Of a DNA stretch of 64,000 bases, positions 18,162 through 26,348 are shown one piece after another. Each line of letters begins with the position of its first letter. Position 1 is the first letter of the stretch. This DNA is from Paenibacillus_E sp052115445 (lineage in GTDB: Bacteria; Bacillota; Bacilli; Paenibacillales; NBRC-103111): contig NZ_JBFRGR010000027.1 of assembly GCF_052115445.1 (NCBI RefSeq), positions 1 through 64,000 on the forward strand. Direction: 5' to 3'. The notes under the pieces were generated by a model. It made no database searches and had not been told where the DNA came from. It saw only the letters and a program-made list of their open reading frames with translations. A program made the position numbers and the translations under genes.

Positions 18162-18926
18162 ATGGAAAGTCAAGTTAAGGATCGATTGGCACCGTTAGGG
18201 GAGAAAGAATTGGCGTTTTTTCATGAGCATGGGTATTATTTGTTGAAAAAAGGGTGCAGTGAAGATCTTGTCGATGCCTTTAACGGACACATTCACTCGA
18301 TCCGCTCAGCAGATGAGATAGCCGAATGGGCGCTCCCCAAAAAAGGCGGTCAGGAAGTAAGCGATAAGGAGCGGTTCTCGGTACGATTATTTAATCCGCA
18401 TAAACATGACGGCTTCTCGCTACAAGTCATGAAGCTCCCTGTCGTTCGCGGTGCGCTAGCTCAAATGATGGGTGACGAGGCCGTTTGTGTGCAAAGTATG
18501 TACTTCTATAAGGAACCAGGCTCCCCAGGCCAAGCGCCGCATCAGGACTATTATTATATCAAGGATGATCCGAAATCGATGATTGCGGCTTGGATTGCTT
18601 TGGAGGAACTGGTTGACGAAGAAAACGGCTGTTTATGGGTTATTCCTGGCACACACAAGCTAGGCTTGCTGCCACATGGGAAAGTAACGAATCTCGAAGA
18701 GCATGAAAGCTGGACCGATGAAACCGAAGGTGTCGATCTTGCACAAGAAATTCCAGTCGTCATGGAAAAAGGGGACATTTTATTTTTTCATGAGCTGCTC
18801 ATTCACTCGTCTTACAAAAATCGCAGCAAGGATCGCTGGCGCCGCTCGTATGTGTGCCACTATATCCGCAACGATTCCAGCGTCTTGTTCCGTGAAGATT
18901 TGCGTGTCAAATATCCGCTATACTAA
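18162..18926 (+). CDS. Phytanoyl-CoA dioxygenase (PhyH) family protein
   Basis: 254 residues from ATG 18162 after AAAGGGGAA. The Fe(II)/2-oxoglutarate dioxygenase signature is visible: HxD in APHQDYYYIK, then LWVIPGTHKLGLLPHG, and a distal His in FFHELLIHSS with a nearby Arg. Such enzymes hydroxylate small organic substrates at an iron centre in the cytoplasm; bacterial members vary widely and the substrate is not deducible. It is monocistronic, flanked by a divergent AraC regulator and a terminator. Confidence 0.85.
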   Translation: MESQVKDRLAPLGEKELAFFHEHGYYLLKKGCSEDLVDAFNGHIHSIRSADEIAEWALPKKGGQEVSDKERFSVRLFNPHKHDGFSLQVMKLPVVRGALAQMMGDEAVCVQSMYFYKEPGSPGQAPHQDYYYIKDDPKSMIAAWIALEELVDEENGCLWVIPGTHKLGLLPHGKVTNLEEHESWTDETEGVDLAQEIPVVMEKGDILFFHELLIHSSYKNRSKDRWRRSYVCHYIRNDSSVLFREDLRVKYPLY

Positions 18927-18938
18927 GCCAGTCAACGT

Positions 18939-18970
18939 AGCCTGTCATCTTCGGATGATGGGCTTCTTTC
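18939..18970 (+). terminator. Intrinsic terminator after the PhyH gene
   Basis: Stem AGCCTGTCATC / GATGATGGGCT capped by a TTCG tetraloop and followed by TCTTTCCTC. Confidence 0.7.
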
Positions 18971-18992
18971 CTCTCTTGCTGTGAAAAAGTAG

Positions 18993-19022
18993 TTACCTAC
19001 ATTTGGAAAACGCTGATATAAT
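18993..19022 (+). promoter_or_regulatory. Probable sigma-A promoter of the ABC-2 exporter operon
   Basis: TTACCT (18993-18998), an 18-bp spacer and TATAAT (19017-19022), 45 bp before the TTG start. The -10 is perfect and the -35 weak. Confidence 0.5.
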
Positions 19023-19066
19023 GGATGAGATTCAGGTCAGACTATCGCAACCAGGGGGAGAGCGCA

Positions 19067-20116
19067 TTGTCGTTAATTGAGGTTAAGCATTTAAGGAAAA
19101 CATTTGAAACCGATGTGAGACGAACGGGGCGATTTGCCACGATTCGGAGNTTAATCAAGCCCGAGAAGCGAGAGATGGTCGCGGTGGAAGATATTTCTTT
19201 TTCCATTGAAAAAGGAGAGAGCGTTGCCTATTTGGGACCCAATGGTGCGGGCAAATCGACAACGATCAAAATGTTGACAGGCATCTTGGAACCGAGCGGT
19301 GGAAGTATTGAGGTAGCGGGCTTGATCCCGCATAAGAGCAGAAAAATGAGCTCCTATCAAATTGGTGTCGTATTTGGACAACGAAGTCAGCTGCTGTTTG
19401 ATTTGCCTGTGAAGGATTCTTATGATTTATTAAGGTATATGTATAGCATTTCTTGGGAGCAATACCATAGAAATTTACGTGAATTTGCAGAGGTTCTCGA
19501 AGTGGAGCATCTACTTAATCGTCCGGTGAGAACGCTTTCACTTGGTCAGCGGATGCGTTGTGAAATCCTTGCGTCCTTGCTGCACGAGCCGGATATCCTC
19601 TTTCTGGATGAGCCTACGATTGGACTCGATGTTGTGGCGAAGGAGCGAATTCGTGCTTTTATCGAGAAGATCAATCGGGAAAAGGGCGTCACGCTGCTGC
19701 TGACAACACATGACATGCATGATATCGAACGGTTGTGTCACCGGACGATGATTATTGATAAGGGGCGTCTCATTTATGATGGCAGCTTGCAGCATATTCG
19801 TGACCATTATGCGACAGAGCGTCAAATTAAAGCTACCTTTGAAGATACAAGTCTGGCCGAAGCGGCTGCTTCGCTATTCATTGGCTTTGATGTGATTACA
19901 TGCGTTGAAGAGCGGATGCTCAAAATTTCTTATGATCAGCATCACATTGATACGTCCACATTACTTAAGCATCTGTTAGAGAACGCACAACCGCGTGATC
20001 TGACCATGCAAGACGAGAACATTGACGCCTTAATTTCCCGGATCTATCGGGAAGGTATTGCAAGCTCGCCACAGGAGCCTAATCGTGAGTTGGAAGGTGT
20101 GGTCGTCAGCTCATGA
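19067..20116 (+). CDS. ABC-2 type transporter ATP-binding protein (COG4586-like)
   Basis: 349 residues from TTG 19067, well spaced from AGGGGGAG; the longer frame has no ribosome site. Walker A GPNGAGKST, signature LSLGQRMRCE, Walker B ILFLDEPT and H-loop TTHD are all intact. The long N-terminal extension (TDVRRTGRFATIR) and the C-terminal domain are typical of COG4586 ATPases, which occur with two six-helix permeases of the COG4587 and COG3694 families, exactly the next two genes. The export substrate is unknown. Confidence 0.92.
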   Translation: MSLIEVKHLRKTFETDVRRTGRFATIRXLIKPEKREMVAVEDISFSIEKGESVAYLGPNGAGKSTTIKMLTGILEPSGGSIEVAGLIPHKSRKMSSYQIGVVFGQRSQLLFDLPVKDSYDLLRYMYSISWEQYHRNLREFAEVLEVEHLLNRPVRTLSLGQRMRCEILASLLHEPDILFLDEPTIGLDVVAKERIRAFIEKINREKGVTLLLTTHDMHDIERLCHRTMIIDKGRLIYDGSLQHIRDHYATERQIKATFEDTSLAEAAASLFIGFDVITCVEERMLKISYDQHHIDTSTLLKHLLENAQPRDLTMQDENIDALISRIYREGIASSPQEPNRELEGVVVSS

Positions 20117-20922
20117 ATACCCTTCAACGACTAGGCGGAATGTCCCGAATTGCGGTTCGCCAGCGCATGCAGTTTCGATTCGATTTTATCATGACACTCG
20201 TGTCAACGCTCATGTTCTGTGTCCTTTATTACATGCTGTGGAAAGCGATCTATCTGTATGGCAGCGGGCAGGTGTTGCCTTGGGAGCAATTAATTACCTA
20301 TGTCATGGTAGGCCAAACGATAAACTTTGCCCGCTGGTCACCTGCAGAACGTGCGCCCACCTATGCTATGGCGTTACGTGTCCGTTCTGGGGACATTGCG
20401 CTGGATCTGATCCGACCGGTGGACTTCCAAGTCCAACGATTTGTAGAAGCCGCAGGCTTTTTTGAAGTGGAAATGTTGTGGGTGAATATTCCCGCGCTTC
20501 TGCTCCTGATCTTTGGGCTTGGCATTCAATCACCAACGAGCTTAGCTTCCGGAGCGGCCTTTCTATTAAGTCTTATCATCGGTTTCTTGGTGGCGTTCAG
20601 TATTAACTCGATTATCATGATGATTTCGTTCATGACCACGAATACGTTCGGGGTACAGTTGGCGAAGCGAGCGATGATGGATATTTTCGCAGGGACGTTG
20701 ATCCCATTCGATTTCTTTCCCAGATGCCTCCAAACGATCCTAACCTATTTACCTTTTCAAGCGATGGCCTATATACCCTTATCGATTTATACAGGCAAGT
20801 TGACGGGAATTCATATGGGGTATGCGCTATTGGAGCAGCTTGCGTGGGCGCTAGTTATGATTGTCATTAGTCGATTGTTGTGGATGAAAGCGGCGAAGCG
20901 ACTAGCGATTAACGGGGGGTGA
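20113..20922 (+). CDS. ABC-2 transporter permease (COG4587-like)
   Basis: 269 residues with about six membrane helices; the ATG overlaps the ATPase stop by 4 bp. No solute-binding lipoprotein is encoded nearby, so the system is probably an exporter. The middle motif RSGDIALDLIRPVDFQ is characteristic of these paired permeases and is mirrored in the next gene by RNGRMDMMMVRPVGVL. Confidence 0.88.
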   Translation: MNTLQRLGGMSRIAVRQRMQFRFDFIMTLVSTLMFCVLYYMLWKAIYLYGSGQVLPWEQLITYVMVGQTINFARWSPAERAPTYAMALRVRSGDIALDLIRPVDFQVQRFVEAAGFFEVEMLWVNIPALLLLIFGLGIQSPTSLASGAAFLLSLIIGFLVAFSINSIIMMISFMTTNTFGVQLAKRAMMDIFAGTLIPFDFFPRCLQTILTYLPFQAMAYIPLSIYTGKLTGIHMGYALLEQLAWALVMIVISRLLWMKAAKRLAINGG

Positions 20923-20926
20923 GAAG

Positions 20927-21748
20927 ATGTTGGCACCAAAGAGAAGCTTCATGCAGCAGGTAGCGTATCTGATTGGGATGTATGGTCATTTTCTAAAAGT
21001 GTATGTCAAAACGTTGGTTGCATATCGTGCGGATACGATCATTGCGGTCATTGCGGGGATCATTGCGCAGGGAAGTACGCTGATTTTTTTGACGGTTATT
21101 TTCAAACGCATTCCGATGTTGGCAGGCTGGGACTACAACGAGTTAGTCTTTATGTTCGGACTTGCGGCCACGGGTCGTGCACTGAATCAAACCTTTTTCA
21201 ATGCGCCTTTCATGCTAACAGGCAACATTCGGAATGGACGAATGGATATGATGATGGTGCGGCCAGTAGGTGTGCTTTTTCAAACCATAGGCTACTCGCA
21301 AGAATTGAATGGCGTCGGCCAGTTGATTACAGGCATTGCAATTATGGGCTATGCGGCGTCTCATTTGGATATGAGTTGGACGATCTTGAATGTGTTATAT
21401 GTCGTCATTGCCTTATTATGTAGTGCTCTCATACAATTCTCTATTCTACTAACGATTAGTGTATTAACGTTCTGGTTTCAGGAGATTCGGTCGCTCATTT
21501 ATCCAGTAACTTGGCTCTACGATTTTACAAGGTATCCCATGCAAATCTTTCATCCGATTCTACGTGGATTGTTAACTTACATTATTCCGTATTCATTGGC
21601 TAGCTTCTATCCAGCGGCTTATCTATTGCGACCAGAACAGTACGGCTGGGCCGCTTGGGGCATTCCAGCCGTAACGTCGGTGGTCGTAATGGGGGCATAT
21701 TTTATATGGTCGCAGGGGTTAAGGCGTTATTCGAGTGTGGCGGGATAA
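20927..21748 (+). CDS. ABC-2 transporter permease (COG3694/DUF990-like)
   Basis: 273 residues and about six membrane helices, starting 5 bp after the previous stop with GGGGTGAGAAG as ribosome site. It is the second half of a heterodimeric exporter channel. Its last 47 bp overlap a convergent small gene. Confidence 0.88.
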   Translation: MLAPKRSFMQQVAYLIGMYGHFLKVYVKTLVAYRADTIIAVIAGIIAQGSTLIFLTVIFKRIPMLAGWDYNELVFMFGLAATGRALNQTFFNAPFMLTGNIRNGRMDMMMVRPVGVLFQTIGYSQELNGVGQLITGIAIMGYAASHLDMSWTILNVLYVVIALLCSALIQFSILLTISVLTFWFQEIRSLIYPVTWLYDFTRYPMQIFHPILRGLLTYIIPYSLASFYPAAYLLRPEQYGWAAWGIPAVTSVVVMGAYFIWSQGLRRYSSVAG

Positions 21749-21968
21749 ATTGTTCGTTGCGACTACAGTCGATATACATGGGATACACACCTTCCTGAAT
21801 GGGAGGAGCGACTTTCATGGTAACAGGAGGTATCACTGCGGTCAGAGGCTCTTGCAAGTTGGAAGCCGTCTGTCTGAGGCGCTTACTCTTCTCGAAAACA
21901 TCAATGACGAGATAGTACATAATACATAGCACGATAAAACCCAATCCGCAGATTTGTAAGTTTTGCAT
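21702..21968 (-). CDS. Small single-pass membrane protein of unknown function
   Basis: 88 residues from ATG 21968, which has a strong ribosome site (TAGGAGGCGTACTAGG). An N-terminal hydrophobic helix (CGLGFIVLCIMYYLVIDVF) is followed by a polar, Pro-rich tail with one Cys. The 3' end overlaps the convergent exporter permease by 47 bp. The ribosome site and membrane helix argue for a real gene; the overlap is against it. The family is not recognised. Confidence 0.55.
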   Translation of the reverse strand: MQNLQICGLGFIVLCIMYYLVIDVFEKSKRLRQTASNLQEPLTAVIPPVTMKVAPPIQEGVYPMYIDCSRNEQFIPPHSNNALTPATI

Positions 21969-22089
21969 CCTAGTACGCCTCCTATGAATCATTTTTCATA
22001 GATTAACGCATTTCGGATGCGATGTCGCTCGAAAGTCGGTGTCGTTTTCTGACATATTGTCAAAAGGCTCCTAAATGTATCCCTTTTTC

Positions 22090-22150
22090 TTGACAATACT
22101 ATTGAGAACCATTATCATTCGTTGTAGAACTTAAATGAAAATGATTATCA
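22090..22150 (+). promoter_or_regulatory. Iron-responsive promoter: sigma-A hexamers with two Fur boxes
   Basis: TTGACA (22090-22095), 17-bp spacer and TATCAT (22113-22118). The 15-bp segment 22103-22117 (TGAGAACCATTATCA) overlaps the -10 and matches the Fur 7-1-7 consensus at most positions. A second, better box TGAAAATGATTATCA (22136-22150) covers the likely transcript start. Iron-loaded Fur bound here should repress transcription. Confidence 0.75.
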
Positions 22151-22163
22151 ATAGGTGACGAGA

Positions 22164-22391
22164 GTGAACGGCATCATGAGGGGGCTAGTCGATATGGAAC
22201 ATAGCGAGAATAAGATCGTGGGACAGATACGCATGATTTGAATTGGCAACAGCTTACCCAATTCACAGCTTATCACGCGATCAACCCATGGTATACATGA
22301 CCACCTGCTGCTCGGACACAACATGTGTTAAAGAATGAATTCGAGAAAAAGTGGACGAATAGAGTGCAGAAATTCGGAGAGGACGGACTTC
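22164..22391 (+). other. Leader region with a 25-codon frame and possible gene remnant
   Basis: A GTG start at 22164 with AGGTGACG upstream opens a 25-codon frame ending at 22241. Another frame then reads DLNWQQLTQFTAYH and, past a stop, KNEFEKKWTNRVQKFG up to the next gene. This may be the ruin of a short gene that once directly followed the Fur promoter. No family was recognised; it may equally be an untranslated leader. Confidence 0.3.
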
Positions 22392-23222
22392 ATGGAAATA
22401 AATTCGACTTGGCAATCCACTGACTTGCTGTCCCTAAAGTTTACTACGTTGACCGCATCCCGAGAAGGGGTATTGTATGCGGGAACGGAAGGACATGGTG
22501 TGGTCCAGTTCTCGCCGTTACGTTCCTGGGAAAGCGCATCTGAAGGGTTGCCAGCGCAAGTTCATGTATACCGATTAGATTGGGTGGAGACGCAGTTATT
22601 CGCTTCTACGAGCCACGGATTATATCTTTTAGAGGATGACATATGGCAGCAAACGAGCATCACCGATCCCTGTTATGCGGCGATTGGCTGGGGGGATCGA
22701 TTTGTTCTCACGGAGAACGGGTTGCTCTGTGGAAATGATGATGAATGGCTGCCGCTGGCCTACCGAGGGAAGAAAACTTATGATTTGTTAGTGACACCTC
22801 ATTTTATATTCCTGGGCTATGAGGATGGCGTTGCCTTCTATGATTTATTTACGGGAGATTGGTGCAGTATGCCTCTCCATCAAGCGGTGACTAGTTTAGC
22901 CGTGTTCAACACGATGCTGGTCGGGACGACGGAACGTGGTGGCTTGATCGTGGGCAATAAGAATGGCGGATTCAATCAACATCGGTTCGATGGGATGTTC
23001 TTGAATCGCTTAGTCACGCATCGCGGCGAAGTCTACGTGTGTGCCAATACGGGGCTGTATAAGTTGAGCGAGATCAGTGGCAACATTATTCTGCACGCGT
23101 TAAATGCACAAGCCGAGGTGACGGATTTACTGATTTGGCGTGATATGATGGTCATATCTACGCGTGATTCAGGAATTAATTATAAGCATGCCGATAAGTC
23201 AGGTTTTCAAACGGTTTTGTAA
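22392..23222 (+). CDS. Putative beta-propeller-like protein, possibly Fur-regulated
   Basis: 276 residues from ATG 22392 with GGAGAGGACGG upstream. No signal peptide or membrane helix, so probably cytoplasmic. The chain is a series of short beta-rich repeats of the form ...GVLYAGTEGHGVVQF..., ...QLFASTSHGLYLLED..., ...TMLVGTTERGGLIVGN..., ...EVYVCANTGLYKLSE..., suggesting about six propeller blades of 40 residues. No catalytic motif is seen. The Fur-box promoter 270 bp upstream suggests expression under iron limitation. Confidence 0.7.
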   Translation: MEINSTWQSTDLLSLKFTTLTASREGVLYAGTEGHGVVQFSPLRSWESASEGLPAQVHVYRLDWVETQLFASTSHGLYLLEDDIWQQTSITDPCYAAIGWGDRFVLTENGLLCGNDDEWLPLAYRGKKTYDLLVTPHFIFLGYEDGVAFYDLFTGDWCSMPLHQAVTSLAVFNTMLVGTTERGGLIVGNKNGGFNQHRFDGMFLNRLVTHRGEVYVCANTGLYKLSEISGNIILHALNAQAEVTDLLIWRDMMVISTRDSGINYKHADKSGFQTVL

Positions 23223-23228
23223 TACATA

Positions 23229-23262
23229 GAAGCTCCCAGCGATTTATTCGCGGGAGCTTTTT
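23229..23262. terminator. Intrinsic terminator between convergent genes
   Basis: AAGCTCCC / GGGAGCTT stem with a 14-base loop followed by TTTTTC on the plus strand; the minus-strand flank is less T-rich. Confidence 0.8.
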
Positions 23263-23288
23263 CGTAAATGGTCGTAGGAGAGGACTAA

Positions 23289-24800
23289 CTAAGCATGCCA
23301 AATCCGTGGCATGGCTATCGGTTCTTTCCCAAGCTCCGCCCAAATATAGGAAAGCATCAGGCGGGATTTCAAATCTTTAAAATCAGGATCATCCCATAGA
23401 TTGCGAATTTCACCTGGATCCTCTTGGAGGTCAAAGAGTTCGCCATACGTTTGATTATAGTAGACCGTTAGCTTATATCGATCATTTACATATGTTTTCT
23501 GATGAATGGTCGTCTTCTCGTGACGGAATTCGCAAATCGCATGGTCGCGCGCGCGTTCTGCTTGACCTGTCCATACACTGCTTTGGTCGACACCCGTCAT
23601 GAAGCAAGGGATCGGCAGACCAGCCATGGAGAGGAAAGTAGGTGCGAGATCGACGAGAGATTGGATCGCACTCGACGTTTTACCCGCAGGAACTTGACCC
23701 GGATATCGGACGATGAAAGGGAGCTTAATCAAATCTTCATAATGGAAGCCGCCTTTATATTGTAGGCCATGCTGGCCAAAGAAATGACCGTGATCCGTGG
23801 TAAATACAACGATCGTATTCTCGGCAAGCCCAAGCTCGTCCAACCGATCCAAAATGCGGCCAATGTGTGCGTCCATGCAGCTGATCATCCCGTAATAGGT
23901 AGCCACGAGTTGCTTTCGTTCACTTTCAGGTAGGCGGGAATGCGAGTGATAGCCATGTACGCCATAGCCGCTTTCTTGCAGATAAGAGAAGTCGGGATTC
24001 TCTTCTTGTGTGAGCTGAAAGTGTGGTGGATTCTTCTCATGCTCGCCAGGTGTGACAGTTGGGATGGTCAACTTCTCTGGATCATACATCGTGTCCCATG
24101 GCGAAGGGACTAAATAGTCGGGATGTGGATCGAAGAAGCTCGACCATAGGAAGAAGCCATCATCGGACTCCTTGTATTGTTCTAGCAGTGCATTCGTTCT
24201 TTCAGCAATCCACGTATTATAGTGGAACTCCTCCGGAATAGCCCAATGATGCAGCTGATTAGGGTCCATGGTGCCAGTCGGAGCTAAAAAATAATCCCGC
24301 CAGTTCGTGAGCCCTTTCTCCTCCATCCATAGCGCATAATGTTGTCCCACATGAGCTTCATTCGTATGATTCCGTGCTAATTCAACATGGTCAAAGCCAT
24401 AGAAAGGTTGGTCAAATGCTTTCCAATAATCCAAGTCCTGCAGGATTGGATAAGCTTCTAGTGAGGGATATTCCTCTGTACTTTTGAGCGGTTGGAAATG
24501 TGCTTTACCGATCAGTGCTGTGCGATAATCGGCTTTCTTGAAATCTTCACCAACGGTATGTCGATCTTCCAATAGCTTCGTGCCGAGCGTCCATGCACCA
24601 TGTTGGCTAGGATATTGTCCGGTTATAATGGAAGATCTAGTCGGTGTACAAGTCGGATTGGGGCAATAAGCCCTTGTAAATGTTGTTCCTTCTTGAACGA
24701 GTCGATCCAAGTTAGGCGTAGATAGCTCTGGATTAAAAGCGCCAATCGTGTTCCAATGCTGCTGATCACTTGTGATGAGTAGAATATTTGGTTTCTTCAA
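23289..24800 (-). CDS. Type I sulfatase (alkaline phosphatase superfamily)
   Basis: 503 residues. Cys51 in CTPTRSS is the residue matured to formylglycine; N-terminal SDQQ, the TTDHGHFFGQHG segment and a Lys in YKGGFHYEDL supply the metal and sulfate site. No signal peptide is seen, so the enzyme is likely cytoplasmic and acts on imported sulfated sugars or small sulfate esters. It starts with TTG 24800 behind AAAGGCGG. No maturase gene is visible in the window. The divergent AraC gene at 24956 is the likely regulator. Confidence 0.9.
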   Translation of the reverse strand: MKKPNILLITSDQQHWNTIGAFNPELSTPNLDRLVQEGTTFTRAYCPNPTCTPTRSSIITGQYPSQHGAWTLGTKLLEDRHTVGEDFKKADYRTALIGKAHFQPLKSTEEYPSLEAYPILQDLDYWKAFDQPFYGFDHVELARNHTNEAHVGQHYALWMEEKGLTNWRDYFLAPTGTMDPNQLHHWAIPEEFHYNTWIAERTNALLEQYKESDDGFFLWSSFFDPHPDYLVPSPWDTMYDPEKLTIPTVTPGEHEKNPPHFQLTQEENPDFSYLQESGYGVHGYHSHSRLPESERKQLVATYYGMISCMDAHIGRILDRLDELGLAENTIVVFTTDHGHFFGQHGLQYKGGFHYEDLIKLPFIVRYPGQVPAGKTSSAIQSLVDLAPTFLSMAGLPIPCFMTGVDQSSVWTGQAERARDHAICEFRHEKTTIHQKTYVNDRYKLTVYYNQTYGELFDLQEDPGEIRNLWDDPDFKDLKSRLMLSYIWAELGKEPIAMPRIWHA

Positions 24801-24955
24801 GGGGCAGTTCCGCCTTTCTTTATTCTTCTTACATGCTAGGTTCAGTATAGAAATACGAGTGGGAAATTAACATGATAGAATGTTAGAAAGTTGTCATTAT
24901 GTCTACTTTTTCGTAAAATTAGGTGATGAGTTACTTGGGAAAGAGGGGTTCCGAG

Positions 24956-25798
24956 ATGCAAGAGTATGAGATGGAATTTGCCGATGTTTGGTTCGCTATT
25001 CCCCACCCTTTTCAAACAGCAAGCGGCTGTTGGATTGTACGAGCAGGGCAGAATATCGCCAAGTCCACGTATCACATAGGGCCCAAAGTGATTGAGCAGA
25101 CGAGCTTTCATTGGATTGTGCAAGGCAAGGTAAGGGTGACTTCACTTGACCATACCGTTGAATTAAGCGAGGGGGATTTATTTTGCTTATTTCCCGGACG
25201 CCCTTATGTATACGAAACGATGCAAACGGAAGACAGTACTTCGCCGTTGAAAATGATTTGGCTAGCAATGGAAGGCAATCAATTACCGTTATTAACAGCG
25301 GAGTTTGGCCTAACGCCACAGAAGTATTGGTTACATGGCATGGTGAATAACGAAGTTGGAGAAGCACTGCGAAGCGTGATAGGGGCCATTTCGGGGACGA
25401 AGAAAAATATATTTCTCGAACAGCGGACACTTAGTGATCTTTTTTATAAAATGAACCTGCAAGCGAACCGCTCAGCCTCCAAAGAGAAAGAGAACTGGCT
25501 CGCTCAGGTGAAGGATTTCTTTGATTTGCACTATACCGAGCATATTCGGGTCGAGGATGCCGCCCACCATTTTGGCTACCATCGGTCCCATGTGTATGCG
25601 GCCTTTTTGAAGAAGTATGGCACTTCACCGCAGCGGTACTTAGCCACCAAGCGCTTGGAGAAGGGCGCCGAACTGCTCAAAACCACGTCGTTATCGGTAA
25701 CAGAAATCGCCTATTCGTTGGGTTATTCCGAGTTATATGCCTTTACACGGGCATTTACGACGTATATGGGGGTCTCACCCCGCAGTTATCGGGGGTAA
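24956..25798 (+). CDS. AraC family transcriptional regulator
   Basis: 280 residues from ATG 24956 after AAGAGGGG. The N-terminal half is a cupin-like sensing domain (IVQGKVRVTSLDHTVELSEG); the C terminus has two HTH motifs (HRSHVYAAFLKKYGTSPQRY; SELYAFTRAFTTYMGVSPRS). It is divergent from the sulfatase with about 155 bp between starts, the usual layout of an activator and its target. Confidence 0.9.
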   Translation: MQEYEMEFADVWFAIPHPFQTASGCWIVRAGQNIAKSTYHIGPKVIEQTSFHWIVQGKVRVTSLDHTVELSEGDLFCLFPGRPYVYETMQTEDSTSPLKMIWLAMEGNQLPLLTAEFGLTPQKYWLHGMVNNEVGEALRSVIGAISGTKKNIFLEQRTLSDLFYKMNLQANRSASKEKENWLAQVKDFFDLHYTEHIRVEDAAHHFGYHRSHVYAAFLKKYGTSPQRYLATKRLEKGAELLKTTSLSVTEIAYSLGYSELYAFTRAFTTYMGVSPRSYRG

Positions 25799-25898
25799 TC
25801 TCAAATAAGCTAGGAATATCCGGCAGGCGATACACCATAAATCCTTTTGAAACTCCAAGGCCCCCTAAAGAAACTGGAGTCTTCCTACCCATTAATAA

Positions 25899-26086
25899 CT
25901 TAACTGTAAAATATACATCTATTTCCATGATTTACGGCTGTGAATTGAGATTAGATGGAAAAAATGTTGTTATTTTTCGATTAACCGTCAGTTAAACTGA
26001 AAATAGGTAGAAATAACTACATATTTTCCAGTTATTTCATTATTGAGGTGAAATATCGCGGATTTAACTGTATTATTTCCATTTAT
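25899..26086. repeat. Four-unit 188-bp intergenic element, copy D
   Basis: Units at 25899, 25950, 26012 and 26063 (0/51/113/164). Unit 1 is TAACTGTA...TACATCTA; unit 3 is TAACTACA...TCCAGTTA. The mirrored A/T-run rule holds in all four. Unlike copies B, C and E this one lies between genes in tandem (araC and the yesM-like gene). Confidence 0.88.
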
Positions 26087-26228
26087 TCACCTGATTGGGT
26101 AAACCCATCACAACAGTGTTTTTGAATGATTTTTCCACTGTAGCTATAAGGGTATCATGATTGGAACCCTTCGGAAGGCAAGTAAGGAGAACGCTTTGTT
26201 CTAGGCATAGGAATAAAATGAATAACAA

Positions 26229-26268
26229 GACCGTGTTCCCTTGGAATTTAAGGGAAGCGGTCTATTTC
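26229..26268 (+). terminator. Intrinsic terminator upstream of the yesM-like gene
   Basis: Stem AGACCGTGTTCCCTT / AAGGGAAGCGGTCT with TATTTC after it. It lies 430 bp after the araC stop and just before the yesM promoter, so it shields that operon from upstream transcription or ends an unrecognised short transcript. Confidence 0.65.
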
Positions 26269-26286
26269 ATTTTTGACAGTTGAACG

Positions 26287-26315
26287 TTGACCATTGTCCT
26301 TCAGAATGACATAAT
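26287..26315 (+). promoter_or_regulatory. Probable sigma-A promoter of the yesMN-type operon
   Basis: TTGACC (26287-26292), exact 17-bp spacer, CATAAT (26310-26315), 34 bp upstream of the kinase start. A second TTGACA at 26273-26278 has no matching -10. Confidence 0.6.
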
Positions 26316-26348
26316 CGATGATAAAACGAAATAGGGAGTCGGCCAACT

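Noticed and set aside
26217..26282. Short peptide frame starting at the ATG near 26218
   Set aside because: It runs through the stem of an intrinsic terminator and lacks a ribosome site.
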